A stretch of DNA of 64,000 bases from Candidatus Obscuribacterales bacterium (GCA_019746975.1 JAIERK010000106.1:1-64000), one strand, 5' to 3'. Shown: positions 25,902-35,947, numbered from the stretch's first letter. Made by a program: numbers and translations. The notes: a model not told the origin generated them from the letters alone.

Positions 25902-27839
25902 TTATTTGCCGGCGTCGAAAAAGCGCTGGGCGTCGTTGAGGTTGTGGATCACCTTCATTGGTGGCAGGCACTCTATAACGCGGCGTCCGTAGTATTTCTT
26001 GGTCAGACGTGGATCCAGGATTGCCACCATTCCGCGATCTTCTTGGGTGCGGATTAATCGCCCAACCCCTTGTTTAAGTCGCATGATAGCGTGCGGCAGT
26101 GCAAGGTCATTAAACCAACTTCTCTCGGTGTCCTGTTTTACCTGCTCGCAGCGAGCCTCATAGACAGGGTCGTCTGGTACCTGAAAAGGGATTCGGTCAA
26201 TGATTACACAGCTAAGCTGGTCGCCATCTACAGATACACCCTCCCAAAAACTAGATGTGCCGAAAAGCACTGCATTTGGTGTTGATTTGAACCATTCGAT
26301 AAGCTTTTGTCTGGACATATCCCCTTGCTTTTGGGCTGGGTAAGGCAATCTTGGTGCTAGTGCATCATATGTGGTGCTCAATGCGTACTTGCTAGTGAAG
26401 AGAATGAAAGCTCGTCCTTCTGAAATTTCGATGATTCGCTCGATTTCATTCGCGGCAAGGTTGAGGAAGTCCGGAGCATTCGGCTCGGGAAGCATTTTGG
26501 GCAAATACAAAATCGCTTTGTTCTTGTAGTCGAAGGGACTTAGAAATTTCTCCTGGACTACACCGCCCGTGATTCCGGAGCTTTGTTTGAAGAAACGAAA
26601 CGGATCCTCTCCGGAGGTGGCAAGGGTAGCGGACATAAAGATCGCCGAGGTTAATCCGGCTCTCTCGAGCAATAGGTCGTGGATGAATTCGGATACATCA
26701 AGAGGCGCCGATGTTATCGACATTCGGGAGGCCGAGGCATCATGGCGTTCTACCCAGGTTACCCAGTCTAGTTGTGGTTCTAAGACAAGATGAAGGCACT
26801 TCAAATAAGTATCGATGTTGGAGATGATCGACTTCGCTTTGAGCTTGAGCTTTTCTTTCTCCATCTCGACGTCCAAGAGGTTGTCGAAAGTCTGCTCGCT
26901 GATCCACGCTCTGAGAGCGTTAAGTGAGTTGATCAGATCTTGCACTTCTTCGACCGGATGATGAAGGCGCATCTTAAAAGATCTAAGCTGGAGGTTGAGA
27001 AAGTGAAAAAGCTGATGAGCATCCTGTTCGATATCTTCTATCAATCTTTGAGGAGCATGAACCCGTTTTAGCGCTCTCGTCGCCAGTCGTCTGATACCGC
27101 GGCTGGTGATACCGACGCTGAATGCATCTGTCGCTATTGCATTGAGATGGTGGGCTTCGTCAATAATGAGTACATCATATTTGGGAAGTACCGCACCTAA
27201 TGAAGCTGCATCAGCGAGCAGCAAGGCATGATTGACGACGATGATATCTGCCTTTTCCGCCGCCTTTCTTGATTCAAAGTAGAAGCAGTCGTTAAAACGT
27301 GGGCACTTGTTGCGCAAGCAATCATCGCTGTCAGAATTGATTTCGGACCAGACCTCCCAGGGCGGAACGAATTCAAGGTCCGATATGTCTCCTGTATCTG
27401 TGTTGCTAGCCCAATGAGATAGCTCGTCGTCGACGAGCTGTTCTCTTTGAAAATCTTCCCAGCGTCTAAGACCTAAATAGTTACCGCGCCCTTTGAGCAG
27501 AGCTACGTTGAGTGCCTTCGGGGAGATCTCTTGCAAAAGCGGGATGTCCTTGGAAATATACTGATCCTGTAGCGAAATCGTAGCAGTGGACACTACGACC
27601 CTTTTGCCGGAAAGCGCAGCGGGCACAAGCGCCGCCAGGCTTTTCCCGATGCCGGTGCCGGCTTCGAAAACTCCTGTCTTTCCTGTGGAAATTGAGCGCT
27701 CGATTAACTTCGCAAGGTCGATTTGTTCCTGCCTATGTTCGTAGCCGCTAAGCTTTCGCTTAACGGCGTCAAATGCTTGCGCGACTGTAAACTGTTCGCT
27801 AGCTCCTGGATTTGTCTGTTGGGAGGCCTGAGCCTTCAA
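25902..27839 (-). CDS. dinG: ATP-dependent helicase, DinG/XPD family
   Basis: The product has 645 residues. Walker A is FEAGTGIGKSLAALVP and the Walker B box is LIIDEAHHLNA. Between them lie cysteines (CLRNKCPRFNDC plus one upstream or downstream) that fit the iron-sulfur cluster of XPD/DinG helicases. C-terminal motifs are FMSATLATS, LFGTSSFWEGVSVDGD and MRLKQGVGRLIRT. These enzymes unwind forked DNA, R-loops and damaged DNA in the 5'-3' direction. There is no fused exonuclease domain, so it is the short DinG form. Its ATG overlaps the stop of the upstream LysM gene by four bases (ATGA), so the two are translationally coupled. Confidence 0.94.
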   Translation of the reverse strand: MKAQASQQTNPGASEQFTVAQAFDAVKRKLSGYEHRQEQIDLAKLIERSISTGKTGVFEAGTGIGKSLAALVPAALSGKRVVVSTATISLQDQYISKDIPLLQEISPKALNVALLKGRGNYLGLRRWEDFQREQLVDDELSHWASNTDTGDISDLEFVPPWEVWSEINSDSDDCLRNKCPRFNDCFYFESRKAAEKADIIVVNHALLLADAASLGAVLPKYDVLIIDEAHHLNAIATDAFSVGITSRGIRRLATRALKRVHAPQRLIEDIEQDAHQLFHFLNLQLRSFKMRLHHPVEEVQDLINSLNALRAWISEQTFDNLLDVEMEKEKLKLKAKSIISNIDTYLKCLHLVLEPQLDWVTWVERHDASASRMSITSAPLDVSEFIHDLLLERAGLTSAIFMSATLATSGEDPFRFFKQSSGITGGVVQEKFLSPFDYKNKAILYLPKMLPEPNAPDFLNLAANEIERIIEISEGRAFILFTSKYALSTTYDALAPRLPYPAQKQGDMSRQKLIEWFKSTPNAVLFGTSSFWEGVSVDGDQLSCVIIDRIPFQVPDDPVYEARCEQVKQDTERSWFNDLALPHAIMRLKQGVGRLIRTQEDRGMVAILDPRLTKKYYGRRVIECLPPMKVIHNLNDAQRFFDAGK

Positions 27840-28624
27840 CGAACCTGACCCGAGCTAGAAGCGGCTATTGCGCTGGAAGGTGTGTATTGCGGTAACGTGA
27901 TCTTTTGACCGAGGCTAAGAACGTTGGCGCTCTTCATGCCATTGGCTTTCACGATTTCGTCGAGCAGTCTCGGCGTTACTTTTTTATAGTTCTTCATTGC
28001 GATCATGACGAGGGTGTCGCCAGTCTTGACCTCATAGGTGCTGCTGATTGGGACGAGCGTGGCATTGGGATCAACGCTTTTAACTTCGATCGTAGGATCG
28101 GCGGGCTGCTGAGGTCTGGTGGCAGCAGTAGCGCCTGCTACGACGATACTCTTCGATGAGTGGTCGTTGCTAGCCACTACGCGCGAAGCTACGGCTGAGT
28201 AGGACCACACTCCGAGGAGTGATACCACTGCACCGGCCATGAAGCCCAACATTAAGTAGAAGCTCGGCTGACGCTTGGTAGGTTGGATTAACTCGTGATG
28301 AACACCTGGCCACAGAGCTTCGAGCTCGTCTGCGGGCGGCGAGGTCTCATGCACATCACCACTGATGGTGCGATCGGATCTGACGGATACCAATGGAATG
28401 GTACTCACCTCATTATTTCTGTTAAGAACTTCGATTGACGCCTGGGGCAGCATGGGCTTTGCATCGAGCTGCGGTCTGCGGCGATCCTCGTCGATCTCTT
28501 CGCGAATGAATTCGGGAATTTGATCGAACATGGTGGCATCGAGCATTGAATTTTCCTCTAGGACTAAATCAACTCTCTCGTTAAATGAATTAGTTAGCTT
28601 GTCTTCTTCTACCACTGTGACCAT
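27836..28624 (-). CDS. Membrane-anchored LysM protein
   Basis: The product has 262 residues with a GAAGAGA site before the ATG. The first 130 residues are acidic and polar. One transmembrane segment follows (about 133-153, FYLMLGFMAGAVVSLLGVW). Then a Thr/Pro-rich stretch leads to one LysM domain (YEVKTGDTLVMIAMKNY to GQKITLPQY, about 197-247). A cytoplasmic N-terminus and a periplasmic LysM binding peptidoglycan are expected. It is translationally coupled to dinG, an unusual partner; whether this reflects function or just compact gene order cannot be told. Confidence 0.85.
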   Translation of the reverse strand: MVTVVEEDKLTNSFNERVDLVLEENSMLDATMFDQIPEFIREEIDEDRRRPQLDAKPMLPQASIEVLNRNNEVSTIPLVSVRSDRTISGDVHETSPPADELEALWPGVHHELIQPTKRQPSFYLMLGFMAGAVVSLLGVWSYSAVASRVVASNDHSSKSIVVAGATAATRPQQPADPTIEVKSVDPNATLVPISSTYEVKTGDTLVMIAMKNYKKVTPRLLDEIVKANGMKSANVLSLGQKITLPQYTPSSAIAASSSGQVR

Positions 28625-29179
28625 CTCTTCAGGCTTCCTGTGGATACTGTTTTCAAACTTGCTGCGTCTGGTGGTGGCACTCGTTGGGATCGAAATTTGG
28701 CCACGACATCAGTTGTAACACACATGCAAATTCACCGCAGCATCTTAGCGGACTTGTCACTAGAAAGTCAAACCAGCGCAGATTCGCGTAAATCGCGCTC
28801 CAGCCTTGTTTTTCGGGTGTTTGTCTTGCCGAGAATCGACGCTATCGCAATAAGGGTGGGCGATTCAACGATGTGACATTAAATAATTGACAACCATTTC
28901 TACCTTTACAATCTTCTGTTTAACCCTGTCTCCATTGCGGCAACATTTCAATCTGTGGAGCTTTCAGAGCGGGAAGATGCCGCCCAGTCGACTGTTTCGA
29001 GGGCGTGCCGCCCAAGTCTCGGCTGTCCGATCGATATGAAGGTGTGACTGACGCCATATTGCTCGGCTATACAGATTAATGAGTTGCCGCTAATTGTCAA
29101 ATGGTATCACTTGTCAAAAATGAGCGTAAACTCATGCTTGATGTCTACTAGTAGGCTAAACAGCGCCATGAAGATGAGA
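28625..29179. other. Intergenic, 555 bp
   Basis: This region separates the 5' end of the LysM-dinG pair from the 3' end of the M16 gene, both on the minus strand. It should contain the LysM-dinG promoter. I see no RNA gene, repeat or convincing frame; a 78-codon plus frame at 28640 is of poor composition. Confidence 0.5.
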
Positions 29180-32100
29180 CTAATCTTTGTTTCGCCTTAG
29201 CGATGGGACTTGTTTGATCGCTTCCTTGCTTCCGGCGATAACTACGCAAGATTTGTCGGGTTGGAACTCATCTTTAATGAATGCGTTGACGTCGTTCAGA
29301 TTTGTTTTGTCGATGTTGGAAGGAAGTGAGAACCAATAGTCCGGTTCTCGCTCGGTGGCTACGGCATCGATGATGCTATCAGCGCTGGTGACGACGTCAG
29401 CTAGCCGGTTTACGGAGACCTGTCCTCCGATAAAACGCTTCATCTCGTTGAGTTCTTGATTAGAAAGACCAGTCGTGCCGAGCTCCTTGAACTGCTGCTT
29501 GATGGCACCGGTAATACCGCGCAGTTTTTGCTCCGATGAGCGAACATTGAGAATCCAGGCGCACTGCGATGACAGCGGCATGATTGTACTATGCATTGAG
29601 ATGGAATCATCCAGTACATCTTTCAGTTTGTTTTGATTTGTCAGACGAGCATAAAGGGGATGCTTTAAAAGCGCACAGTCGGAAAGCAGCAGGCGGGTAT
29701 ACTCCGGTTTTGATGCGGGAGTCGAGAGCAGGCGCCCAATCGCCAACTCGACTTTGACGGCGTCGTCTGTGGGGAGGTTCACCTTCGTCACCTGACGCTT
29801 GTTGGCCGCGGCGCTCAGTGATTGTGTTCTGGCCTTGCTTTGCCAGTCTTTGAATGCTGTACTGACTAATCGTTGCGCGTTCTGCGCATCTATATTGCCT
29901 GCCATTACGATAGTTGTCGTCGCAGGTCCTACGTTGTTTGTTCTAAACTGATTGACATCATCTGCGGAAATTTTTAAGACGGACGCAAGCAATTCGTGCG
30001 GGCCGGGAGGATTGAACTGCGATTTGTCAGAGAGGAGATTCTGCAGCAGGAGGCGGTTGGCTCTATCCTGAGTCGTGTTTTGTCTTCTTTTGATCGCACC
30101 TGCCACTGAGTTGCGTGCCGCACTGAGGCTGGTGTCATCCAATAACGGATCGGTAAGGTGGTGGCTTATGAGCTTGAGCTGAACCGGCAGATCCTGGACG
30201 AGGCAGTTTGTGGTGAAGCTGATGTATTCTCGCCCTTCCGAGAATCGTATTTGATCGCCGCGGTCCAGTCCGATCTGAGTCTGCATATTAGTTGAATTCT
30301 CTTTCGAGATTTTGGCTGAGCCGGCATTCATCAGCGCGACCGTGACATCGGATATTCCTGGCTTGGCGACCGGATCGTACACATGTCCGGCTCGCACGGC
30401 TCCTGCGATTCTGATGACCGGGCTGGACGCGACTCTGAAAATCAACAATCTGATTCCATTGCCGAGGACATGCTGTGTCATGTTGTTGCGCAGACCAACT
30501 GTCGGAGGAGATGAACCTGCGGCTTGGGCTGGCGACGAAGACGAGCTCTGAGTTGTAGCCGATGGCGTTGCGAAAGGCGAAGTGGTGGCTTGTGGCGGGG
30601 CTGTTGTTTTTGTAGTAGATGACGAGCCGCCTGTTGTTGGCGGCGGGGTAGTCTGCGTCGACGTGTTCGTTGAGGATGGCGAGGTGTTGGATTTCTGTTG
30701 CGACGAGGCATTCTGTTTTGATGATGCATCGTTTTGCGAAGATGTTTCTTGCTTTGCTGATGCGTCCGTTTTCGAAGATGCGTCTTGCTTGGTCGAAGCA
30801 TCCTGATTCGGTGAGGAGTCAGTCTTCGAGGAAGTGTTCTGCTTCGATGTTGCATCAGTTTTTGATGAGGAGTCCTGTTTCGAAGAGTCTGATTTCGAAG
30901 AGTTGTCCCGCTTCGAGGATGCGTCCGTTTTCGATGGAGTGTCCTGCTTCGACGACGTGTCCTTCTTATCCGTTGCAGACGTTGGCTTGGAATCATCCTT
31001 GCTGGTTGACGCAGGTGACGAAGTATCGCTATTCGTCTTCTTATCGTTAGTGGGAGAGGCTGTGCTACTGGAATCTCCTGATTTTATCGGCTTGGATCCT
31101 GATGGCTTTAAATCGCCAGATTCCTCTATAGAATCTGGTGCTTCGTCGCTTGGTTCGTCGGTACCATCTGTCCTCGATCCTTGCAGATATGGATCGTAAG
31201 CAGCTGCCTGTAGTCTGGCGAGATCTGTCAGTCTACGGTAATGGCGCAAGCTGCTTTCTGCGATTGCCTTATCTAACTTTGTAGCAAACTTTGAAATTCC
31301 AATCTGTTGGTTCACAAAAGAGCGTTCAGCCGCGACTGCGCTGTCGTCCTGCGAGTCTACAAAAGCCGTCTTCTGTGGTGATGGTGTGGCTTGTGCGAGC
31401 ATAAAGCCTACACATCGTTTTGCCGGCACCAGATATGATGCTGCGAGTCGCATGACGTCTTGTTTTGTAACAGCTTCAATCTGTTTTTGCCACAGATCTG
31501 CTTGGTCGAGCTTATTTACTGCATCGAACAGTCCAAGCTGAAAAGCCCTTCTGTAGGGGCCCATCTTATTCTTCTGCCAAGAAAATACGGCATGCTTCTT
31601 GGCTTCGGCGAGGCTTGCTTCATCGAATCCTCCGTCTTTGAGTTTGTCGCAAATCTCTTCGACGGTCGATAGCATCTTAGAAGGATTCGAAGTCCCCGAC
31701 CCCTCAAGCGTTATGGCGAACATCCCAGGCTGCTTGCGGAGCTCGTAGGCTGTAGCACATGAATCGCAAATCTTGTTGGTAATCAAATTGTCCGTCAGTA
31801 GTCCGCTGGCGGAATTCCCGAGTAAGCATTCCGCGACTGCGGCTGATGCGGCATTGGCTTCAGTCGCTGCGGGTGCGTGAAAAGCGACCAGGACTTTGTT
31901 TTTCTTGCCACCATATTTAAGGTAAACTCGACGTTCGCCAGGTTGAAGCGGCTCGGAGGGCACTGCCAATGGTGCGCTGGCAGACTTCTCCCTTAGGCTG
32001 CCCAACTGTTTTTCCACCAGACCCATGACCTGACTCTGTTTAATATCTCCGGCTATAACTAGGGTCGCGTTGCTTGGCACAAAGTAATTGTTGAAGTAGT

Positions 32101-32761
32101 TGGTGACCGCTTGTGGTGTCAGCGCCTTTATCTCTTCTTCAATTCCTGCAGGTAGATTCTTATAAGGATGGCGGGTATAGACCAGCGACCGAACTTCGCG
32201 CATCAAGGTTCTGTCCGGATTGCGGTTGGCGCCTTCGAGCTCTTGCGTCACCTGGCGGATGGCTTCGGTCAACTGCGGCTGCGAAAAGCTCTTTTCTTTC
32301 AAGCGCTCTGCTTGAAGATTTAGAGCCAGTTCCAACTGCGAGACCGGCAAGTTTTCGAGAAATACTGTGAAGTCGTCGCTGGTGAATGCGTCGAAGCGTC
32401 CTCCGCTGCCGACGAGTTGTCGAGCCAAAGAGCCGCCGTTGGCTTTCATAGTCTCGGCGAGCAAGTGCTCAATTACGTGGCAAGTTCCGCTGCCGCCCGA
32501 GGGATCGTTGAGTGAACCGGTCCTGAGCCAGAGCTGGCAAGACAGAATCGGAAACGCCGGTTCTTCGATCAGCAGGACTCGAAGACCATTCTTCAATTTG
32601 AGAGTCTTGGCGTCGCCCGGTTGTGTCGTCGATGTCTGGCAGTTGGCCGGAGTCGCTTGAGCAACAGACAAGAGCAGTGACAAGAACACGAGGAGGACCT
32701 TTCGTGCGGCCTTCGCGCAGGACTGTTCGTTGTGTCTTTTGGTTTGGTTGAAAATACTCAT
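29180..32761 (-). CDS. Secreted double M16 peptidase, second domain inactive
   Basis: From the ATG chosen, the product has 1193 residues and begins with a basic region and a signal peptide (KVLLVFLSLLLSVAQA, cleavage near ATPANC). A GTG at 32842 would add 27 residues and bury the signal, so it was rejected. The first M16 domain has the inverted zinc motif HVIEH and the distal Glu in VTQELEGANRNP. A Ser/Lys/Asp/Thr low-complexity linker of about 170 residues follows. The second M16 domain (NGIRLLIFRVASSPVIRIAG) lacks HxxEH, having VTVALMNAG at that place. This matches the active/inactive pairing of periplasmic processing-peptidase-like proteins. A periplasmic substrate is likely but unknown. 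Confidence 0.9.
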   Translation of the reverse strand: MSIFNQTKRHNEQSCAKAARKVLLVFLSLLLSVAQATPANCQTSTTQPGDAKTLKLKNGLRVLLIEEPAFPILSCQLWLRTGSLNDPSGGSGTCHVIEHLLAETMKANGGSLARQLVGSGGRFDAFTSDDFTVFLENLPVSQLELALNLQAERLKEKSFSQPQLTEAIRQVTQELEGANRNPDRTLMREVRSLVYTRHPYKNLPAGIEEEIKALTPQAVTNYFNNYFVPSNATLVIAGDIKQSQVMGLVEKQLGSLREKSASAPLAVPSEPLQPGERRVYLKYGGKKNKVLVAFHAPAATEANAASAAVAECLLGNSASGLLTDNLITNKICDSCATAYELRKQPGMFAITLEGSGTSNPSKMLSTVEEICDKLKDGGFDEASLAEAKKHAVFSWQKNKMGPYRRAFQLGLFDAVNKLDQADLWQKQIEAVTKQDVMRLAASYLVPAKRCVGFMLAQATPSPQKTAFVDSQDDSAVAAERSFVNQQIGISKFATKLDKAIAESSLRHYRRLTDLARLQAAAYDPYLQGSRTDGTDEPSDEAPDSIEESGDLKPSGSKPIKSGDSSSTASPTNDKKTNSDTSSPASTSKDDSKPTSATDKKDTSSKQDTPSKTDASSKRDNSSKSDSSKQDSSSKTDATSKQNTSSKTDSSPNQDASTKQDASSKTDASAKQETSSQNDASSKQNASSQQKSNTSPSSTNTSTQTTPPPTTGGSSSTTKTTAPPQATTSPFATPSATTQSSSSSPAQAAGSSPPTVGLRNNMTQHVLGNGIRLLIFRVASSPVIRIAGAVRAGHVYDPVAKPGISDVTVALMNAGSAKISKENSTNMQTQIGLDRGDQIRFSEGREYISFTTNCLVQDLPVQLKLISHHLTDPLLDDTSLSAARNSVAGAIKRRQNTTQDRANRLLLQNLLSDKSQFNPPGPHELLASVLKISADDVNQFRTNNVGPATTTIVMAGNIDAQNAQRLVSTAFKDWQSKARTQSLSAAANKRQVTKVNLPTDDAVKVELAIGRLLSTPASKPEYTRLLLSDCALLKHPLYARLTNQNKLKDVLDDSISMHSTIMPLSSQCAWILNVRSSEQKLRGITGAIKQQFKELGTTGLSNQELNEMKRFIGGQVSVNRLADVVTSADSIIDAVATEREPDYWFSLPSNIDKTNLNDVNAFIKDEFQPDKSCVVIAGSKEAIKQVPSLRRNKD
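30560..31060 (-). repeat. Low-complexity SSKTDASSKQD linker
   Basis: Units of eight to nine residues of the form SSKTDAxSKQDx repeat with small variations, giving a degenerate 24-27 bp periodicity. A Thr/Pro/Ser stretch follows before the second M16 domain. Confidence 0.8.
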
Positions 32762-32965
32762 TCGGGTTGCGGTTCGACCGCTTCGCTTCGCATTCAATAA
32801 TAACGTGGTTACATTAGCACGGATGATCGAGCCGCTACTCACTTCAATGAACTCATTGACAAATATTGTTGCCCATAAATCCCCGCGGGCTTTTCGCCCG
32901 TTAGATTTTCAACTATCGATGAGTGTTTGCTGATAAAATCAGTCAAAACGGTTGTTGAGGGACGA

Positions 32966-35029
32966 ATGAAAAGCAGTGTTCGCGTCAATAAGCGGCACGA
33001 CAAGGACCATACTTCCGCTCGTGGCGATGGTGACAAGAGCGGCTCGGCGGGTCTGAGTATTGTCCTTGCAGGCAATCCCAACGTTGGCAAGTCCGTGATT
33101 TTCAACGCGCTGACTGGCTTGAGCGCTGACGTTTCGAATTATCCGGGTACCACGATCGACATTGCCCAGGGGCGTCTCGGCGATGACGCTATCGCGGATA
33201 CGCCTGGAGTGTACGGGATTTCGAGTCTCAACGATGAAGAGCGTGCAGCACGTCGGATGATTCTAGAAGCGGATCGAGTCATCAACGTGGTATCCGCCTT
33301 GAGTCTGGACCGCGATCTCTTCCTGTCTCTTCAGTTGATTGATATGGGAAAACCTCTTATCGTTGTCATCAATCAATGGGATGAGGCGCTGCAGCGCGGG
33401 ATTGCAATTGACAAGGGTCTTCTATCCGAGCGCCTCGGTGTGCCTGTCATGCATTGCGTTGCGGTGGAGAACAAAGGCATCTCTGAGATTGGAGAACTCG
33501 TCAAGCAAGCTAGAGTTGGCAATATTCGCGCCGAGCTCATCGAGAAGTTACAGCCCGTCCTGGATCGGGATATCGATCAGTCGCGAGCACTGTTGATTCT
33601 CGAGAATGACGAGAAGACTATAGAGGAGTGCAATCATCGCGCTGATAACTTGCGGACCAGCATCTATTCCGAGCGTCGGCGGCTTGTCGACGAAGTCGTC
33701 GATGATTGTGTCAGCGAGAGTTCGAAGACGACGAAATTCTCCGTGAAGTTAGGACGATTTTTGCTGCACCCCGTATATGGTGGCATCATTGCGCTTCTTA
33801 CTTGTTACTTCATCTTCTATCAGGTCCTTGGAGTCTGGATTGCGGGCAATCTTGTCGATTTGACCGAGAAGAAGACTATGCGAGTGTATTACGAACCGGT
33901 TGTTAGAAAACTGGTTGCGAAATTCGCGCCGTGCGAGATTACAATCAACGACAAGGTGTTCAGCTTCCCTGGTGGAACCTCGTCTTCGGCAGATACAGCA
34001 GCGCTTGAAGCGGCAATTACATCGGTAAGTCCGGATGAAGTCAAATATGACTTTTGGAAGTTTAGATCAAACCTATTGAGCATAATTGGCAATGTCCTGG
34101 TTGGCGAATACGGAATCTTGACGCTTACCGTGACATACCTTTTAGGATTGTTGATGCCGTTGGTAATCGGTTTTTACCTGGGCCTTTCTCTGTTGGAAGA
34201 CTCGGGCTATCTGCCAAGGTTGGCTGTCCTTGTCGATCGACTTATGAACAAGATCGGTTTGAACGGGCGTGCAATAATTCCACTGATTCTTGGCCTCGGC
34301 TGCGTGACGATGGCAACGATCACTACCCGACTTCTTACCACCAATCGTGAGAAGCTGATTGCGACGGCTTTGCTTGGCATTGCGATTCCGTGTTCTGCGC
34401 AGTTGGGTGTCGTATCGGGCACTCTGGCGCGCTCCGGCGGCGGTGCCGCGTGGGCTGTCTATGGTGGTCTGGTGTTCGGTATCCTGGCTGTGTCCGGTCT
34501 TCTTTTGAATAAAATTCTTCCAGGCAAATCGCAGGCTTTGCTCATCGACCTGCCGCCTATGCGACTGCCTCGCTGGGATAATGTCGCGAAGAAAACATGG
34601 AAGAAATCATTTGCTTTCCTGAAAGAGTCGGCACCGATGTTTTGTCTAGCGGGCTTCGTAGTCACGGTCGCGCAGATGGTAGGGTTACTTGATTGGTTCG
34701 TGACCTCGTTGCAACCGCTGGTGGTGCACTGGTTGAAACTTCCTAACGACCCGCGAATACCAACTACATTTATTTTGGGAATCGTGAGGCGTGACTTCGC
34801 TGCCTTCGGTCTCACTGAAGTCGCACTCACTGCTGCCCAGGCAGTCACTGCGATGATCGTTATTACGCTTTTTGTTCCGTGTATCGCTACGGTCGGAGTA
34901 ATGATCAAAGAGCGCGGTCCAAAGGTCGCGTTTACCATCTGGATTGGTTCCTGGCTCTGCGCCTTTCTTGTAGGTGGGATTCTCGCTCTCCTGTTGCCGC
35001 CTCTCTTCGGAGTGTTAGGAGTTAAGTAG
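32966..35029 (+). CDS. feoB: Ferrous iron transporter FeoB
   Basis: The ATG at 32966 has a GAGGGA site five bases upstream, better than the TTG 39 bases earlier. The product has 687 residues. After a basic tail come the G-domain motifs: GNPNVGKS (G1), NYPGTTIDIAQG (G2), DTPGVYGI (G3) and NQWD at G4, where most FeoBs have NxxD. The membrane part has two gate regions (LGCVTMATITTRLL and GIVRRDFAAFG), the latter close to the usual R.D.A form. FeoB imports Fe(II) at the inner membrane. No feoA or feoC lies beside it. It diverges from the M16 gene across about 200 bp, where a Fur-type site would be expected but was not identified. Confidence 0.94.
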   Translation: MKSSVRVNKRHDKDHTSARGDGDKSGSAGLSIVLAGNPNVGKSVIFNALTGLSADVSNYPGTTIDIAQGRLGDDAIADTPGVYGISSLNDEERAARRMILEADRVINVVSALSLDRDLFLSLQLIDMGKPLIVVINQWDEALQRGIAIDKGLLSERLGVPVMHCVAVENKGISEIGELVKQARVGNIRAELIEKLQPVLDRDIDQSRALLILENDEKTIEECNHRADNLRTSIYSERRRLVDEVVDDCVSESSKTTKFSVKLGRFLLHPVYGGIIALLTCYFIFYQVLGVWIAGNLVDLTEKKTMRVYYEPVVRKLVAKFAPCEITINDKVFSFPGGTSSSADTAALEAAITSVSPDEVKYDFWKFRSNLLSIIGNVLVGEYGILTLTVTYLLGLLMPLVIGFYLGLSLLEDSGYLPRLAVLVDRLMNKIGLNGRAIIPLILGLGCVTMATITTRLLTTNREKLIATALLGIAIPCSAQLGVVSGTLARSGGGAAWAVYGGLVFGILAVSGLLLNKILPGKSQALLIDLPPMRLPRWDNVAKKTWKKSFAFLKESAPMFCLAGFVVTVAQMVGLLDWFVTSLQPLVVHWLKLPNDPRIPTTFILGIVRRDFAAFGLTEVALTAAQAVTAMIVITLFVPCIATVGVMIKERGPKVAFTIWIGSWLCAFLVGGILALLLPPLFGVLGVK

Positions 35030-35210
35030 CTTCGACTATTCGGTCAAGTACTTCGCGTGCGCGGCAGAGATGATACCGTCGGCGGAGCAGACTGTTTCAC
35101 AGGGATAACCCCATTTTGATTGTTGAGACTTTCGATGATAATCAAACAACATACTAACAACTAAATCTTCCCAGGTACAGCATTGCTGTGCAAATCGGAG
35201 GTGTGTTGCC

Positions 35211-35462
35211 ATGAATCGGAAACACCTACTTCTCTTTGTTTGCGCCATGATACTGGTGCCATTAGTCGTGTTCGTCACGTCGATTGTTGCCGGCAATTTT
35301 GTTCCGATTGGAACATTCAATACCGTTGAAAAACAAAAGCTTGAGCAACGGCAGTTGGCCGAAACGCCCCATTCAAGCGACAGTCCATCGAACCTGGGCG
35401 ACACGGAACTAGTGACCGAAGTCAATCTGGCAGGAACAGTTAAGGTTAACAACTTTGCCTGA
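35211..35462 (+). CDS. Small single-pass membrane protein
   Basis: The product has 83 residues. A perfect GGAGGT site lies eight bases before the ATG, the best ribosome site in this region. An N-terminal hydrophobic helix (HLLLFVCAMILVPLVVFVTSIVAG) is followed by a polar tail of about 50 residues. It could be a signal anchor with a periplasmic tail. No family recognised. It is followed after nine bases by another small membrane gene, so the two form a pair downstream of feoB; a link to iron transport is only positional. Confidence 0.72.
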   Translation: MNRKHLLLFVCAMILVPLVVFVTSIVAGNFVPIGTFNTVEKQKLEQRQLAETPHSSDSPSNLGDTELVTEVNLAGTVKVNNFA

Positions 35463-35471
35463 CTGGAGTCA

Positions 35472-35666
35472 TTGCTGAACGCCGTTGGAAACGGCGTGGG
35501 AATTTTGATTGTATCCACAGGCATTTTGGCTTCATCGGCCGTCCGGAGGCGAAACACACCTCGGCGATTTGCTTTACCGGTGCTCATCATCCTAGTTGGA
35601 TCCGCAACCCCATTGGCACTTCCTCTAATACTCAAGGCCTCGGTCGCGGCCGGCATATTGGATTGA
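35472..35666 (+). CDS. Small two-helix membrane protein
   Basis: A TTG start with GGAG four to five bases upstream opens a 64-residue frame. It has two hydrophobic helices (GVGILIVSTGILASSAV and FALPVLIILVGSATPLALPLIL) joined by a basic loop, RRRNTPRR, which would face the cytoplasm. Coupled by position to the preceding single-pass protein. No family recognised; the start is less certain than the frame. Confidence 0.6.
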   Translation: MLNAVGNGVGILIVSTGILASSAVRRRNTPRRFALPVLIILVGSATPLALPLILKASVAAGILD

Positions 35667-35890
35667 AGTCCTCGGTGACTGCCACTTAGTCATTGGATGT
35701 GGTTCTGTCTGGCTGTAAGGGTTTTATGAGTATGTTTGGTTAAACCGATTAGCTCCACAACTCTCCAAGTGGTGCATCACAGGCTCTTGAATTCGATTCA
35801 CAACCCTTTGTAAATCGAAGTATGCGTTGGTAAACCTCGTACTAGATACGCTTTCTGGCTCTTTATGAGGTCTGCTAATAACTCGGCGCT

Positions 35891-35919
35891 TCGAGATATT
35901 TGCGGCAATTAGGTATAAT
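35891..35919 (+). promoter_or_regulatory. Sigma-70-type promoter of tRNA-His
   Basis: A perfect TATAAT box at 35914-35919 is preceded 17 bases upstream by TCGAGA, four of six matches to TTGACA. It points directly at the tRNA gene, which begins 28 bases downstream. Confidence 0.7.
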
Positions 35920-35947
35920 GCAACCTGGCTCTATGAAACGCGTCCAT

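Noticed and set aside
35036-35656. 206-codon minus-strand frame
   Set aside because: It lies opposite two small genes with a perfect ribosome site and clear membrane helices; its own sequence looks like antisense.
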